Positions 53,537 to 63,138 of a stretch of DNA of 64,000 nucleotides are shown here, piece by piece. Below the pieces are notes generated by a model. It saw only the letters and a list, made by a program, of their open reading frames with translations. It was not told where the DNA came from and did no database searches. Source of the stretch: Hyphomicrobiales bacterium (GTDB taxonomy: Bacteria; Pseudomonadota; Alphaproteobacteria; Rhizobiales; JACESI01); NCBI GenBank assembly GCA_039989895.1, contig JBDXGY010000006.1:248001-312000 (forward strand). Direction: 5' to 3'. The position numbers were made by a program, and so were the translations under genes. Position 1 is the first letter of the stretch; the number at the start of each line of letters is the position of its first letter.

Positions 53537-55522
53537 ATGATTGCTGAACTTGGACATTATGCCCTCATTCTCGCACTGGTTTTAGCGATGGTACAATCCA
53601 TCGTGCCGGTTTGGGGGGCGTATCGTGGTAATCAGCAATTGATGGAAACGGCAAGCCCGCTGTCTGTCATGCAGTTCCTGCTGGTGGGCATCTCATTTGC
53701 CATTTTAGTACATGCTTACATTGTCTCCGATTTCTCTGTGCGCAATGTTTGGGAAAATTCTCACACAGCCAAGCCGCTGATCTATAAAATCTCTGGCACA
53801 TGGGGAAACCATGAAGGCTCTATGCTTTTGTGGGTTTTGATCCTTGTGGTGTTTGGCGCGATGGTTGGTGTTTTTGGTCGCAATTTACCCTTGCGCCTTA
53901 AGGCAAATGTGCTGGGTGTTCAGGCTTGGATATCGGTGGCTTTTCTGTTGTTTTTGATTGTCACATCAAACCCATTTTGGCGACTTAGTCCTGTGCCACT
54001 TGAGGGGCAGGACTTGAACCCACTGTTGCAGGATATTGGTCTCGCCATTCATCCTCCGCTGTTGTATCTCGGCTATGTCGGTTTCTCGATCACCTTTGCT
54101 TTTGCTGTGGCCGCCCTTATCGAGGGGCGGCTTGATAGCGCATGGGCGCGTTGGGTGCGGCCTTGGGCATTGATTGCATGGATGTTTTTGACCATAGGCA
54201 TCTCGATGGGATCTTACTGGGCTTATTATGAGCTTGGTTGGGGCGGCTGGTGGTTCTGGGATCCGGTCGAAAACGCGAGCTTCATGCCTTGGCTTGCCGG
54301 AACGGCACTGCTGCATTCGGCTATCGTTGTTGAAAAACGCAATGCGCTGCGGGTTTGGACCGTCCTTTTGGCAATTATGACTTTCTCGCTAAGCTTGCTT
54401 GGTACCTTTATTGTGCGTTCTGGCCTGTTGACCTCGGTCCACTCCTTTGCAACTGATCCAACACGCGGCATCGCCATTCTTGCTATTTTGATGTTCTTCA
54501 TTGGCGGCTCCTTTGCTCTTTTCGCATGGCGCTCCTCGTCGCTCACCCAAAGTGGTATTTTTGCACCGATCAGTCGCGAAGGCGGCTTGGTGTTGAACAA
54601 TCTGTTCTTGTCAGCAGCAACGGCAACTGTGCTTATCGGCACGCTTTATCCGCTGGCCTATGAAGCGGTGAGTGGTGAGAAAATATCGGTCGGGCCTCCG
54701 TTCTTCAATCTCACCATGGTGCCACTGTGCATTCCGCTACTTCTGGCCATGCCTTATGGTCCTTTTTTGGCGTGGAAGCGCGGCGATATTATCGGTGTAA
54801 GCCAGCGCCTTTTGACAGCCCTTGGTCTGGCCATTGTCGCGACATTCATCGTCTATGTTGTGTCTGCTGATGGACCTGTTCTCGCACCTCTTGGCGTTGG
54901 ACTTGGCATGTGGATGCTTGTGGGGGCAATCTCCGAAATTCTATGGCGCTCTAAAGCGTTTCAGGTCAGCTTCGGTGAAACTCTGCGTCGTCTTCGCCAT
55001 TTGCCGCGCTCTAATTATGGGTCGGCCTTAGGCCATGGAGGCATGGGCGTGATGGTGCTCGGCATTGTCGCTGTAACCGCCTATGGCACTGAAGAATTCA
55101 AGGAAATGAAGCCCGGCGAGACGATTGAAACGGCAGGCTATACCATGCATTTCAAAGAAATTCGACCTGAGAAATTTGCCAACTATGTGCAAGATGTTGC
55201 GATCTTTGAGGTGCGCAAGGGCGGTCGTTTGATCGACGAAATGGCGCCAGCAAAACGGGTTTATCCGGCGCGCCAGTTTCCGACCACAGAATCCGACATC
55301 AAAACCTATGGCTTCTCTCAGCTCTATATGTCGCTAGGCGATGTGAAGCAGGACGGAACAGCGGTCGTGCGGGCGTATTGGAAGCCTTATGTGACGCTGA
55401 TTTGGTACGGTACGATCATCATGTTCATTGGTGGCGGCCTGTCTTTGGCGGATCGTCGTTTGCGCATTGGCGTGCCGCAAAAACGGGCGCTAAAATCAGC
55501 CGCCATGCAGCCGGCGGAGTAA
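53537..55522 (+). CDS. ccmF: Cytochrome c heme lyase subunit CcmF
   Basis: A 661-residue polytopic membrane protein, normal length for CcmF. The WWD domain GWGGWWFWDPVENASFMPW is at 234-252, and conserved histidines flank it (for example IHPPLLYLGY near 171). It transfers heme from CcmE to the CXXCH motif of apocytochromes together with CcmH and CcmI. The downstream ccmH starts four bases after its stop. Confidence 0.95.
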   Translation: MIAELGHYALILALVLAMVQSIVPVWGAYRGNQQLMETASPLSVMQFLLVGISFAILVHAYIVSDFSVRNVWENSHTAKPLIYKISGTWGNHEGSMLLWVLILVVFGAMVGVFGRNLPLRLKANVLGVQAWISVAFLLFLIVTSNPFWRLSPVPLEGQDLNPLLQDIGLAIHPPLLYLGYVGFSITFAFAVAALIEGRLDSAWARWVRPWALIAWMFLTIGISMGSYWAYYELGWGGWWFWDPVENASFMPWLAGTALLHSAIVVEKRNALRVWTVLLAIMTFSLSLLGTFIVRSGLLTSVHSFATDPTRGIAILAILMFFIGGSFALFAWRSSSLTQSGIFAPISREGGLVLNNLFLSAATATVLIGTLYPLAYEAVSGEKISVGPPFFNLTMVPLCIPLLLAMPYGPFLAWKRGDIIGVSQRLLTALGLAIVATFIVYVVSADGPVLAPLGVGLGMWMLVGAISEILWRSKAFQVSFGETLRRLRHLPRSNYGSALGHGGMGVMVLGIVAVTAYGTEEFKEMKPGETIETAGYTMHFKEIRPEKFANYVQDVAIFEVRKGGRLIDEMAPAKRVYPARQFPTTESDIKTYGFSQLYMSLGDVKQDGTAVVRAYWKPYVTLIWYGTIIMFIGGGLSLADRRLRIGVPQKRALKSAAMQPAE

Positions 55523-55525
55523 AGC

Positions 55526-55978
55526 ATGAGAGTATTTGTCGCCTTGATTTTTCTTTGTTTCAACGTGCTTCCCGCCTTGGCTGTTAATCCCGATGAAGTG
55601 CTGTCTGATCCGGCATTAGAGGCGCGGGCGCGGGCTCTATCAGTCAATCTTCGCTGTCTGGTTTGCCAAAATCAATCCATCGATGATTCCGACGCGGAGC
55701 TCGCTAAAGACCTGCGCGTGCTTGTGCGTGAGCGATTGGTTGCAGGTGATAGTGATGTGGCTGTGATTGATTATATCGTGGCACGCTACGGCGAATACGT
55801 CCTGCTTAAACCACGCTTAGGGGCGCATACAATTGTTTTGTGGCTGTCCCCCTTCGTCCTCTTATTCATCGGCATCGCCTCCCTCATAATCTGGCAACGC
55901 CGCCGACCGCAAATGGCAGGGGAAGCCTTGAGTACTGAGGAAGAATCCGCGCTTGAGGATATTTTGAAGGACCGGTGA
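55526..55978 (+). CDS. ccmH: Cytochrome c biogenesis thiol protein CcmH
   Basis: A 150-residue protein with a signal peptide (1-19), the redox pair Cys44/Cys47 in [11 protein letters not shown], and a membrane segment near 103-122. It reduces or holds the cysteines of apocytochrome c before heme attachment. It is the short form, with CcmI encoded separately at the head of the operon. Confidence 0.94.
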   Translation: MRVFVALIFLCFNVLPALAVNPDEVLSDPALEARARALSVNLRCLVCQNQSIDDSDAELAKDLRVLVRERLVAGDSDVAVIDYIVARYGEYVLLKPRLGAHTIVLWLSPFVLLFIGIASLIIWQRRRPQMAGEALSTEEESALEDILKDR

Positions 55979-56034
55979 GAGGGTTGATAGACCTCATATT
56001 GTTTAATATGCTTTTATTATAACGGAGGTGAAAT

Positions 56035-56268
56035 TTGTTTTTCGTCAAACTGGGTAAATTTGCTGCTTGGGCAATCTTAGTTGTTGGTATTTTAAAGTTC
56101 GCTACAGGATTCATTATTGCGACTATATCTGATACTCAAGAAACTCGGATTGCCATTTCTAAAAGATACTTAGGGTCACAGACAACAGGTGAAGCAATCG
56201 ATCAAGGATTGATGATTATTCTTATTGCTATTGTTCTAGGTCTTTTAGTCAAAATTACTCAAAAGTGA
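56035..56268 (+). CDS. Small two-segment membrane protein, unknown
   Basis: A 77-residue protein with a TTG start at 56035 and a strong GGAGG six bases upstream. Hydrophobic segments are at about 8-30 and 57-73, joined by a polar loop. I do not recognise the family. It follows ccmH by 56 bases and may be its own unit; the base composition is more AT-rich than the ccm genes. Confidence 0.5.
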   Translation: MFFVKLGKFAAWAILVVGILKFATGFIIATISDTQETRIAISKRYLGSQTTGEAIDQGLMIILIAIVLGLLVKITQK

Positions 56269-56369
56269 TTCTAATGGTTTCTTGTTGCGGTTGAACATGT
56301 TCGACAGCTAATAAATTGTAGAGCGTAATAGTTTTGACGGTAGTGGGTTATTCTAAATATCCAGCTGTT

Positions 56370-56840
56370 TTATAATCCCAGTTCACTCAAGCCCGGATAA
56401 TCATCAGGGCGTGGGCCTTTGGGCCATATGAATTTGCGCTCGGATTCTTTGATGGCCACATCATTGATACTGGCCTCACGGCGCATCATCAGACCATTTT
56501 CATCAAAGCGCCATTGCTCGTTACCGTGGGCGCGGAACCAATCACCATCGGCGTTATGATATTCATATTGAAACCGCGCCGCGATTTGGTTGCCATGGAA
56601 GGCCCAGACTTCCTTGATCAACCGATATTCTAATTCCCGTTCCCATTTGCCGCTCAAGAAATCGACAATTGCAGCGCGCCCATGAATAAACTGAGAGCGG
56701 TTGCGCCACCAGCTGTCTTCAGTATAGGCGAGAGACACTTTGACGGGATCTTGATGGTTCCAAGCGTCTTCAGCCTTGCGCGCTTTAAGTGCTGCTGTTT
56801 CAGCCGTGAAAGGGGGAAGGGGTGGACGTTGTTCATTCAT
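56370..56840 (-). CDS. DUF1348 / NTF2-like protein
   Basis: A 156-residue protein with one SnoaL/NTF2-like domain of the DUF1348 family. It has [20 protein letters not shown] early, [20 protein letters not shown] in the centre, and ends with [20 protein letters not shown]. Its biochemical role is unknown. An ACTCTT-T-AAGAGT palindrome (56869-56881) lies about 30 bases before the start and may be an operator. Confidence 0.85.
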   Translation of the reverse strand: MNEQRPPLPPFTAETAALKARKAEDAWNHQDPVKVSLAYTEDSWWRNRSQFIHGRAAIVDFLSGKWERELEYRLIKEVWAFHGNQIAARFQYEYHNADGDWFRAHGNEQWRFDENGLMMRREASINDVAIKESERKFIWPKGPRPDDYPGLSELGL

Positions 56841-57345
56841 GTTACCGTCGCCGTCTTTTTTTAAATCAACTCTTTAAGAGTCTCACCATAAACGGCAACT
56901 ATCTCATATAGTCGATAAACACAAGGAACGACCGGGACTTGTTGAGGGAAAAACGTGGTTGGAAATTAGCTAAAACGACTCCAAACTCTTGAGGTCGTAC
57001 CAGCAGCTTGACCAGTTCATTGACCCTGTGACTTCAAGGCCATCCAATAGTCTTACATATCTAGCGAGAGCTACTAAATATCCAATCGACGTCTAAACAT
57101 ACATGCAGTTTATGATTCTTCTAATCTATTGTTTTAGAATATCTTTAATCTTGACTAATTTACTCATGTTTATTAGCTTCTCAATTTAACAAAGGTATCG
57201 AAGCTTAGATGCCGACGAGAGTGAGCTGCTTTTCAGGTTTCAATTTTTCGCGTCGGTTGTTGTGTGAGAAAGACTGCAAACTAAACACTTGCTGTATTTT
57301 TCTTTGAGCATTTCGAACCTTATAAATTCAACTCTGTGAGATTTT
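56841..57345. other. 505-base gap without a recognisable gene
   Basis: An AT-rich gap between divergent genes, so it should hold two promoters. I see a palindrome at 56869-56881 and a TTCTAA-N9-TTAGAA dyad (57119-57139). I find no convincing coding frame, tRNA or terminator here. Confidence 0.6.
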
Positions 57346-57837
57346 ATGACCCATAGCTCTGCATCCAAATATCTTGGCAAAATGCCTGAAACGCTAGTCT
57401 TAAAGGGGTATAGGTATTGGTCTTTAGGTATTGCGACTCAAGATGCTGATCTTTGGAATAAGGCATGGAATCTATTCGCGACCAAGGTGCAAAAAGAAAG
57501 CGCAAAAGCATGTATGCATGCTTTGATCATCTTCATCAAAACATTGGGTGTTTGCGCAACATGCCCTCTCAAGACATTGCAGCCCGCCTGTGAAGAGCTA
57601 TGTCGCGATGAATGTTTGGTATTGGGACTTATTTCTGGCTTTCAGCATGGCAATGATGAAGCTGTTGATTTTTGTCTTAAAACTTTGAGTTGCCCGAAGA
57701 AATACGATGAGATTGCCTTCGCTGCTGGAGAGTTTGCCTTCACTCTTAAAGCTGCAGGTTTTCTTCTGATCCCAATATCCACGGATACTCTCATCGATAT
57801 TACATATGAACAAATGCCATCAAAGGCACTGCATTAG
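57346..57837 (+). CDS. Unknown cysteine-rich small protein
   Basis: A 163-residue soluble protein I do not recognise. It is largely helical by composition and holds nine cysteines, several clustered in GVCATCPLKTLQPACEELCRDE and CLKTLSC, a pattern that could bind a metal or Fe-S cluster. It has no signal peptide. The gene is AT-rich like the gap before it, faces ccmB with an 11-base interval, and stands where ccmC would be expected if the ccmABC order were kept. Confidence 0.55.
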   Translation: MTHSSASKYLGKMPETLVLKGYRYWSLGIATQDADLWNKAWNLFATKVQKESAKACMHALIIFIKTLGVCATCPLKTLQPACEELCRDECLVLGLISGFQHGNDEAVDFCLKTLSCPKKYDEIAFAAGEFAFTLKAAGFLLIPISTDTLIDITYEQMPSKALH

Positions 57838-57848
57838 AACACAGCATT

Positions 57849-58517
57849 CTAATCATCCGACAATCTAATTGCCCAAGCCGCGGCAATGGGGCCTATTACC
57901 AAGGCAAAAAGAGAAATGGCTGCGAGAAAAATAAACGGGGTTTTAAAGGCGGCGAGCGGGTCATTCACTGCATAGCTTGCGGCCACACCAAAGATGATAA
58001 CGGGTATTGTCAGCGGCAAAATGAGGATGGGAAGCAAAAGCCCACCACGTCGAAGTCCAACAGTCAGTCCCGCACCAATCGCACCCAAAAAAGTAAGCGC
58101 TGGTGTGCCGATGAACAACATACCACCAGTCGCCATAATCGTCTTGGCATCCATGTTTAATAAAAGCCCGAACAAGGGAGCTGCAAAGACGAGCGGCAGG
58201 CCGGTGACTGCCCAGTGCGCGAGGCATTTAACAAAGACAATCACTTCAAGCGGATGATCGCTCATGCGCAACAAATCAAGTGCACCGTCCTCCTGATCAG
58301 TCTTGAAAAGACGTTCCAGTCCCAAAAGTGTGGCAAGGAGTGCTCCGATCCATAAAACGGCAGGACCGATACGAGCAAGAAGTTGTAAGTCTGGTCCAAC
58401 CGCAAAAGGGATCACTGTTACAATCGATAAGAAGAAAATAATCCCCATAAGCGCCCCACCACCAGAGCGTATGGCAAGGCGGGCCTCAAAAGAGAAGAGG
58501 ATGAGGAGCGGGCTCAC
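57849..58517 (-). CDS. ccmB: Heme exporter permease CcmB
   Basis: A 222-residue membrane protein with six segments, the normal CcmB size. It has EARLAIRSGGGALMGIIFF at the start and a conserved LDLLRMSDHPLEVIVFVKCLAHW. With CcmA it forms the ATPase that frees holo-CcmE from CcmC. Its start overlaps the ccmA stop as ATGA. No ccmC, ccmD or ccmG follows. Confidence 0.93.
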   Translation of the reverse strand: MSPLLILFSFEARLAIRSGGGALMGIIFFLSIVTVIPFAVGPDLQLLARIGPAVLWIGALLATLLGLERLFKTDQEDGALDLLRMSDHPLEVIVFVKCLAHWAVTGLPLVFAAPLFGLLLNMDAKTIMATGGMLFIGTPALTFLGAIGAGLTVGLRRGGLLLPILILPLTIPVIIFGVAASYAVNDPLAAFKTPFIFLAAISLFALVIGPIAAAWAIRLSDD

Positions 58518-59233
58518 AAGGCGTCTCCCACAAAGGCGTATTTAGGTAGGTAATCTGATAGTTCTAGCACATGATGGGAAGATGCAGGGATGTCGAGCAT
58601 CAAAGGCAGGTGGGTTGCCGCCATCACAATGCCTCCAGCTTTCACATGATCGCTGATAAGCGCACCCACCAGCGCATCAGCTGCGCTATCAAGGGCGGCT
58701 GTGGGCTCATCAAGCAGCCATATGGGGCGCTTTGCTACGAGCAAGCGCGCAAAAGCAACACGCCGCCTTTGGCCTGCCGATAAAACACCGCAGGGCAAAT
58801 GAATAAGATGGGATAATTCCAACCGGTTCAACGCGTCTTGGGGGGGTAGGCCTGGCGCATATGAAAAATCACGCCAAAACCCAAGATTATCAGCAACGCT
58901 GAAGGCAGATTTAAGGCTATTTTGATGTCCAAGATAATGGGCATACTCATTTAGGGAGGGAGATGCTTCCTCGCCCTCTTGTAAGGTGATAGTGCCACTC
59001 TCAGCAGGTAGCAAACCGCTTAAAATACGCAGTAAGCTTGATTTTCCAACACCGTTTGGCCCTTTAATCTCAATCATATCGCCGCTTTGGACGGCAAGCG
59101 ATAAAGTAGAAAATAACAAACGATCACCGCGACGACATGAAAGCGCATCGAGTGTTAAAGTCAGTGAAGGAAAAGGTGCATTGTCCATTCGAAAAGGGGC
59201 CGATGAGTTAGACTCGTTTTTAGGTGTTATCAT
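58514..59233 (-). CDS. ccmA: Heme exporter ATPase CcmA
   Basis: Up to 239 residues; the ATG at 59233 and an internal one at 59188 both lack a clear ribosome binding site, and the shorter form fits the usual length (about 200-225) better. Motifs are Walker A GPNGVGKSSLLR, signature LSAGQRRRVAFAR and Walker B WLLDEPTAALD. It powers release of heme-loaded CcmE. It is coupled to ccmB by an overlapping stop and start. Confidence 0.93.
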   Translation of the reverse strand: MITPKNESNSSAPFRMDNAPFPSLTLTLDALSCRRGDRLLFSTLSLAVQSGDMIEIKGPNGVGKSSLLRILSGLLPAESGTITLQEGEEASPSLNEYAHYLGHQNSLKSAFSVADNLGFWRDFSYAPGLPPQDALNRLELSHLIHLPCGVLSAGQRRRVAFARLLVAKRPIWLLDEPTAALDSAADALVGALISDHVKAGGIVMAATHLPLMLDIPASSHHVLELSDYLPKYAFVGDAL

Positions 59234-59342
59234 CTAACCAAACAAATCAACAAAAGCAAAACTCAACGAAGATTGAGTGTTGGTCATCCTTAGAATCTGA
59301 TATCTGATAGAATTAAGATAATTCAATTCAAAGGATAGAGCG

Positions 59343-60047
59343 TTGCATAAGATCGGTCTTTTAATTTGTGGCCATGTGCGTAAAGAAATCACCGGCAAGC
59401 ACGGCGAATATGGTGATTTTTTTAAACGTTTTCTTGCTGATGATGCTTTTACCTTTGTTGATTATTTCGTGGTCGATGGTGTGTTCCCCGAAAAGATTGA
59501 TGAGTGTGACGCCTATGTTGTAACCGGCTCCGCGCATGGGGCCTATGAAGATCATGCTTATATTTCGCCATTGGAAAACTTCATTCGTGCGGCCTATGCA
59601 AAAGAAATTCCGCAAGTGGGTATTTGTTTTGGGCATCAGATTTTGGCTCAAGCTCTCGGGGGGCGAGTAGAGAAATATGACGGTGGCTGGGGGCTTGGCG
59701 TACATAACTATTCTATGTCGTTGGAAGAACTGGGAGATAACACCAAGACGCTAAAACTAAACGCTGTGCATCAAGACCAAGTGGTGGAAAAACCCAGAGA
59801 TGCAGAAGTGATCGCATCATCTGAATTTTGTCAAAATGCAGGGCTTCTCTACGGTAAAAAAGCCATCAGCTTCCAACCACACCCTGAGTTCGATGCTGAC
59901 TTTATGCGTGATCTGATTGAATTGCGAAAGGGAAAGTCATTTTCTGAAAACATTGCAGATGATGCACTGGAAAGCCTTGCTCAACCGATAGGAAATAACA
60001 AAATATCAAAAATGATTAAGGGCTTTATCAAGCGAGTAGAGCTTTAA
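59343..60047 (+). CDS. Class I glutamine amidotransferase-like protein
   Basis: A 234-residue protein with a TTG start at 59343, supported by AAGGAT upstream. The catalytic triad is present: Cys95 in GICFGHQI, and His180 with Glu182 in FQPHPEFD. It has no fused synthetase domain, and resembles the GMP synthase-like stand-alone amidotransferases such as YfeJ. It would hydrolyse a gamma-glutamyl bond or pass ammonia to an unknown partner. Confidence 0.85.
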   Translation: MHKIGLLICGHVRKEITGKHGEYGDFFKRFLADDAFTFVDYFVVDGVFPEKIDECDAYVVTGSAHGAYEDHAYISPLENFIRAAYAKEIPQVGICFGHQILAQALGGRVEKYDGGWGLGVHNYSMSLEELGDNTKTLKLNAVHQDQVVEKPRDAEVIASSEFCQNAGLLYGKKAISFQPHPEFDADFMRDLIELRKGKSFSENIADDALESLAQPIGNNKISKMIKGFIKRVEL

Positions 60048-60163
60048 AAGGTTGGATTTACAGATCAAACCAAGCCATGTGCGGGACAACAATCTGATCT
60101 AGACAGTTGACCCGTTTTGAATTCCCGTTAGCATGGCATTTGGTCAGCTATAGGGGAGGATAG

Positions 60164-60541
60164 ATGGCGATTCTAGTAAAGAAATATGCAATTTTTACAA
60201 TCCTTGCTGGTATGGTTGTATCACCTCCCGTATTGGCTGATGCTCTTTTGGACAAGGGTAAAAAGATAGCTGCTCAGCATTGCACGCGTTGTCATGTTGT
60301 GGGTGATATCAATCCCAATGGGGGCATATCATCAACCCCGTCTTTCCAGTTGATGGTGAATGAATTATCTGATTGGGAAATCAGATTTGAAACCTTCCAC
60401 ACACGACGCCCCCATCCAGCTATTATACGTTTTAAGGGGTATGATTATTCTGGCGACACGCCTACAACTGTGCCAATAATCCTTGAGCTTGAAGATGTAA
60501 ATGCCATTCTTGCTTTCGCTAAGACACTCAAGAAACAGTAA
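60164..60541 (+). CDS. Small periplasmic c-type cytochrome
   Basis: A 125-residue protein with a signal peptide (about 1-26) and one heme motif, Cys40-Cys43-His44 (CTRCH). The rest follows the cytochrome c class I order with a C-terminal helix (EDVNAILAFAKTLKK). A distal methionine is not certain; Met59-type positions are candidates. It is a substrate of the Ccm system encoded nearby. It precedes the tungstate transporter by about 70 bases, which may be chance. Confidence 0.8.
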   Translation: MAILVKKYAIFTILAGMVVSPPVLADALLDKGKKIAAQHCTRCHVVGDINPNGGISSTPSFQLMVNELSDWEIRFETFHTRRPHPAIIRFKGYDYSGDTPTTVPIILELEDVNAILAFAKTLKKQ

Positions 60542-60612
60542 TAATGATGGCGTTTGTGTTTGAGATGATGTTGTGAATCACCTGTATAAGCATTTAAAAA
60601 TGGTTGGCGCTT

Positions 60613-61317
60613 ATGGCTGATATTTTAGCAGCCCTCAGTCAGGCTTTTTGGCTGCTTATTACCTTTGATGCCGACTTGATGGAAATCGTTCTGCGTTCGC
60701 TCAAGGTGACCATTACAGCTGTGGTAATTGCCTCACTCATTGGTCTGCCGGTTGGTGCATGGCTCGCCATCAGGCGGTTTCGGTATCGCCGTTATGTCAT
60801 TGCCTTCATCAATGCGCTGATGGGCTTGCCGCCCGTTGTCGTTGGTTTGATTGTTTATATCTTATTATCGCGTGCTGGACCATTTGGTGTGCTTGATCTT
60901 TTGTTCACGCCGACGGCTATGGTGATTGCACAGATTATCATTATTTTGCCGATTTTAATCTCGATTACCCATCAATCAATTCGTGATTTATGGTCGATTT
61001 ATCATGACCTGCTAATCTCTATCGGTGCCTCGCGCTGGCAGCGGATGATGACGCTTTTGTGGGACGCACGCCGTGCCTTATTGACGGCTGTTTTGGCAGG
61101 TTTTGGTCGCGCGATTGGTGAGGTGGGCGCCATTATGATCGTGGGCGGTAATATAGATCATGTGACCCGCGTCTTAACCACAGCCATTGCGCTTGAAACA
61201 GGCAAGGGTGACTTTGCCTTAGCCCTTGCCCTTGGTCTTGTTCTTATTTTGATTGCGATTTTATTGAACCTTCTCATTCATTCTATTTCGCGCACGGAAC
61301 GGGAGGGCACGTGGTGA
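60613..61317 (+). CDS. tupB: Tungstate ABC transporter permease TupB
   Basis: About 234 residues from the ATG at 60613 (a TTG at 60604 is possible). It has five or six membrane segments, with the coupling-loop glycine in LLISIGASRWQRMMTLLWDAR and AGFGRAIGEVGAIMIVGGN, characteristic of TupB/WtpB permeases. It overlaps the ATPase gene by seven bases. The order B-C-A is unusual; A-B-C is commoner. Confidence 0.9.
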   Translation: MADILAALSQAFWLLITFDADLMEIVLRSLKVTITAVVIASLIGLPVGAWLAIRRFRYRRYVIAFINALMGLPPVVVGLIVYILLSRAGPFGVLDLLFTPTAMVIAQIIIILPILISITHQSIRDLWSIYHDLLISIGASRWQRMMTLLWDARRALLTAVLAGFGRAIGEVGAIMIVGGNIDHVTRVLTTAIALETGKGDFALALALGLVLILIAILLNLLIHSISRTEREGTW

Positions 61318-62024
61318 CTCTTTTCCCCATCCAGTTGAATGAAGCTGTTGTCTCGAAAAAAGGCAAGACCATACTTGGCCCCGTTAAAGCCGCGATCGGG
61401 GCTGGTGGACCGACCATCATTATCGGACCAAATGGGGCTGGTAAGACCACCTTATTGCGCCTCATACATGGTTTGGAGCGCGCAAGACAGGGAAATGTAT
61501 CTTTTGCGCTATCAGACTTGAAACAAGTGCATGCCAAGCAGTGTTTTGTTTTTCAAAAGCCGATCATGTTGCGCCGTTCGGCGCTCGATAATGTGGCCTA
61601 TCCATTAATTGTCAGTGGCACAGCAAAAGCCAGTGCTCGTGAACAAGCCCATGCGATGATTGAAAAGGTTGGCTTGAAGGACTCAGCACAAACCCGCGCG
61701 ACATATCTTTCAGGTGGAGAAGCGCAAAAGCTCGCCATTGCTCGTGCATTGATAACGAACCCAGAATTGCTCATTTTAGATGAGCCAACGGCCAGCCTTG
61801 ATGCCAGTGCAACGCGTGATATTGAGGCCTTGATACTTGATGCTGCGGAAAGCGGGATCGAAATTATGATGACCACTCATCACATGGGGCAGGCGAGGCG
61901 CTTGGCTAAAAGAATTATTTTTCTGCACAAGGGTCGACTACTCGAATTAACTGAGGCAAAAACATTTTGGAATACGCCCGGCAGTGACGAGGCTGTGCGA
62001 TTTATCAACGGAGAGATTGTGTAG
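61311..62024 (+). CDS. tupC: Tungstate ABC transporter ATPase TupC
   Basis: A 237-residue ATPase starting at GTG (61311, or 61314). Motifs are Walker A GPNGAGKTTLLR, signature LSGGEAQKLAIAR, Walker B LLILDEPTASLD and the switch His in MMTTHHMGQAR. No C-terminal molybdate-sensing domain is present. The last base of its stop codon is the first base of the TupA GTG, so the two are translationally coupled. Confidence 0.9.
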   Translation: MVTLFPIQLNEAVVSKKGKTILGPVKAAIGAGGPTIIIGPNGAGKTTLLRLIHGLERARQGNVSFALSDLKQVHAKQCFVFQKPIMLRRSALDNVAYPLIVSGTAKASAREQAHAMIEKVGLKDSAQTRATYLSGGEAQKLAIARALITNPELLILDEPTASLDASATRDIEALILDAAESGIEIMMTTHHMGQARRLAKRIIFLHKGRLLELTEAKTFWNTPGSDEAVRFINGEIV

Positions 62025-62842
62025 TGCGTATAATAATTCAATGTCTAATCGGATTGATAGTTGCCGTGTCCGCATCATTGGCACAGGCAGACACAATGCG
62101 CCTTGCGGTCACCACATCATTTCATAATTCTGGTTTGTCTGACGTTCTTTTGCCTGAAATCAAAAAAGACACCGGCATTGATGTCCAGCTTTTAGTCGTT
62201 GGCACGGGACAGGCATTGAAGCTGGGTCGTCAAGGCGATGTGGATGCGGTGCTGGTGCACTCTAAAAAAGCGGAAGACAAATTTATCGAAGATGGTTTCG
62301 GCACAGCCCGCACCGAGATCATGTATAATGATTTCGTCTTTGTTGGCCCAAAATACGACCATGCAAAAGTGGCCGAAGCACTAGATGCGCTGGCAGCTTT
62401 AAAAGCGATCGCCAGAATACAAGCGCCGTTTGTGTCACGGGGCGATGATAGTGGTACGCATAAACGCGAAGTTTCCCTTTGGAAGGAAGCGGGTTTTGAT
62501 ACATCAACATTGGATAGCGAATGGTATGGGCAAGTTGGGGCCGGCATGGGCGCGGCCTTGAATATTGCCAGCGGTTTGAATGGTTATATCCTCGCTGACC
62601 GCGCTTCTTGGCTAAACTTTAAAAACAAGGGGGAGCTTGTGCTTTTAAATGCTGGTGATAAGCGCTTGTTCAACCAATATGCGCTTTTGACGCTGAACAC
62701 TGATAAGCATCCCCATGTGAAAGCCGAGATATCTGAGAAATTGAAAAACTGGCTCATCAGTAAGCGTGGGCAGGCTCTCATCGGGGCTTATGAAATATCG
62801 GGTCAAACGCTGTTTGTGCCCAATGCTAAAAAGGTGAATTGA
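62024..62842 (+). CDS. tupA: Tungstate-binding protein TupA
   Basis: A 272-residue periplasmic binding protein with a GTG start and signal peptide (1-22, cut near AQA-D). The oxyanion-binding motif is TTSFHNSGLSDVL at about 29-41, and VGTGQALKLGRQGDVDAVLVH follows, both typical of TupA rather than ModA. It would give high-affinity tungstate uptake for a tungsten or molybdenum pterin enzyme; no such enzyme is encoded nearby except the Moco-type MOSC protein. Confidence 0.9.
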   Translation: MRIIIQCLIGLIVAVSASLAQADTMRLAVTTSFHNSGLSDVLLPEIKKDTGIDVQLLVVGTGQALKLGRQGDVDAVLVHSKKAEDKFIEDGFGTARTEIMYNDFVFVGPKYDHAKVAEALDALAALKAIARIQAPFVSRGDDSGTHKREVSLWKEAGFDTSTLDSEWYGQVGAGMGAALNIASGLNGYILADRASWLNFKNKGELVLLNAGDKRLFNQYALLTLNTDKHPHVKAEISEKLKNWLISKRGQALIGAYEISGQTLFVPNAKKVN

Positions 62843-62844
62843 TC

Positions 62845-63138
62845 ATGAGCAAAGAAGAAGGTAATCGCGAAGAACGGCGTGCAGCGCGAGCCGAGGGCAA
62901 GCTTGATACGGCGGCCTTTTTGAAACTGGCAGATGGTTTCATCGATGTGGCTAATCGCCAAAATCAAAAAGTACAGGCGACAGACTTGCAAATGGCATTT
63001 CTCTTTGCGGCCGCGCGTTATAATTCTCATGTGGCTAAGAATGTTTTGGAAGTGGATAATCACGAAGAGTACGTCAACAAAATGATGCAAACATATGGAG
63101 AAATGCTGCGCAATCATCTTGCTGATCCAAGTACGTAA
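62845..63138 (+). CDS. DUF3144 family protein
   Basis: About 97 residues from the ATG at 62845, behind AAGG. A charged N-terminal stretch (NREERRAARAEGK) is followed by the DUF3144 core with FLKLADGFIDVANRQNQ and FLFAAARYNSHVA. Its function is unknown. It starts two bases after the tupA stop, so it is probably the last gene of that operon. Confidence 0.8.
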   Translation: MSKEEGNREERRAARAEGKLDTAAFLKLADGFIDVANRQNQKVQATDLQMAFLFAAARYNSHVAKNVLEVDNHEEYVNKMMQTYGEMLRNHLADPST

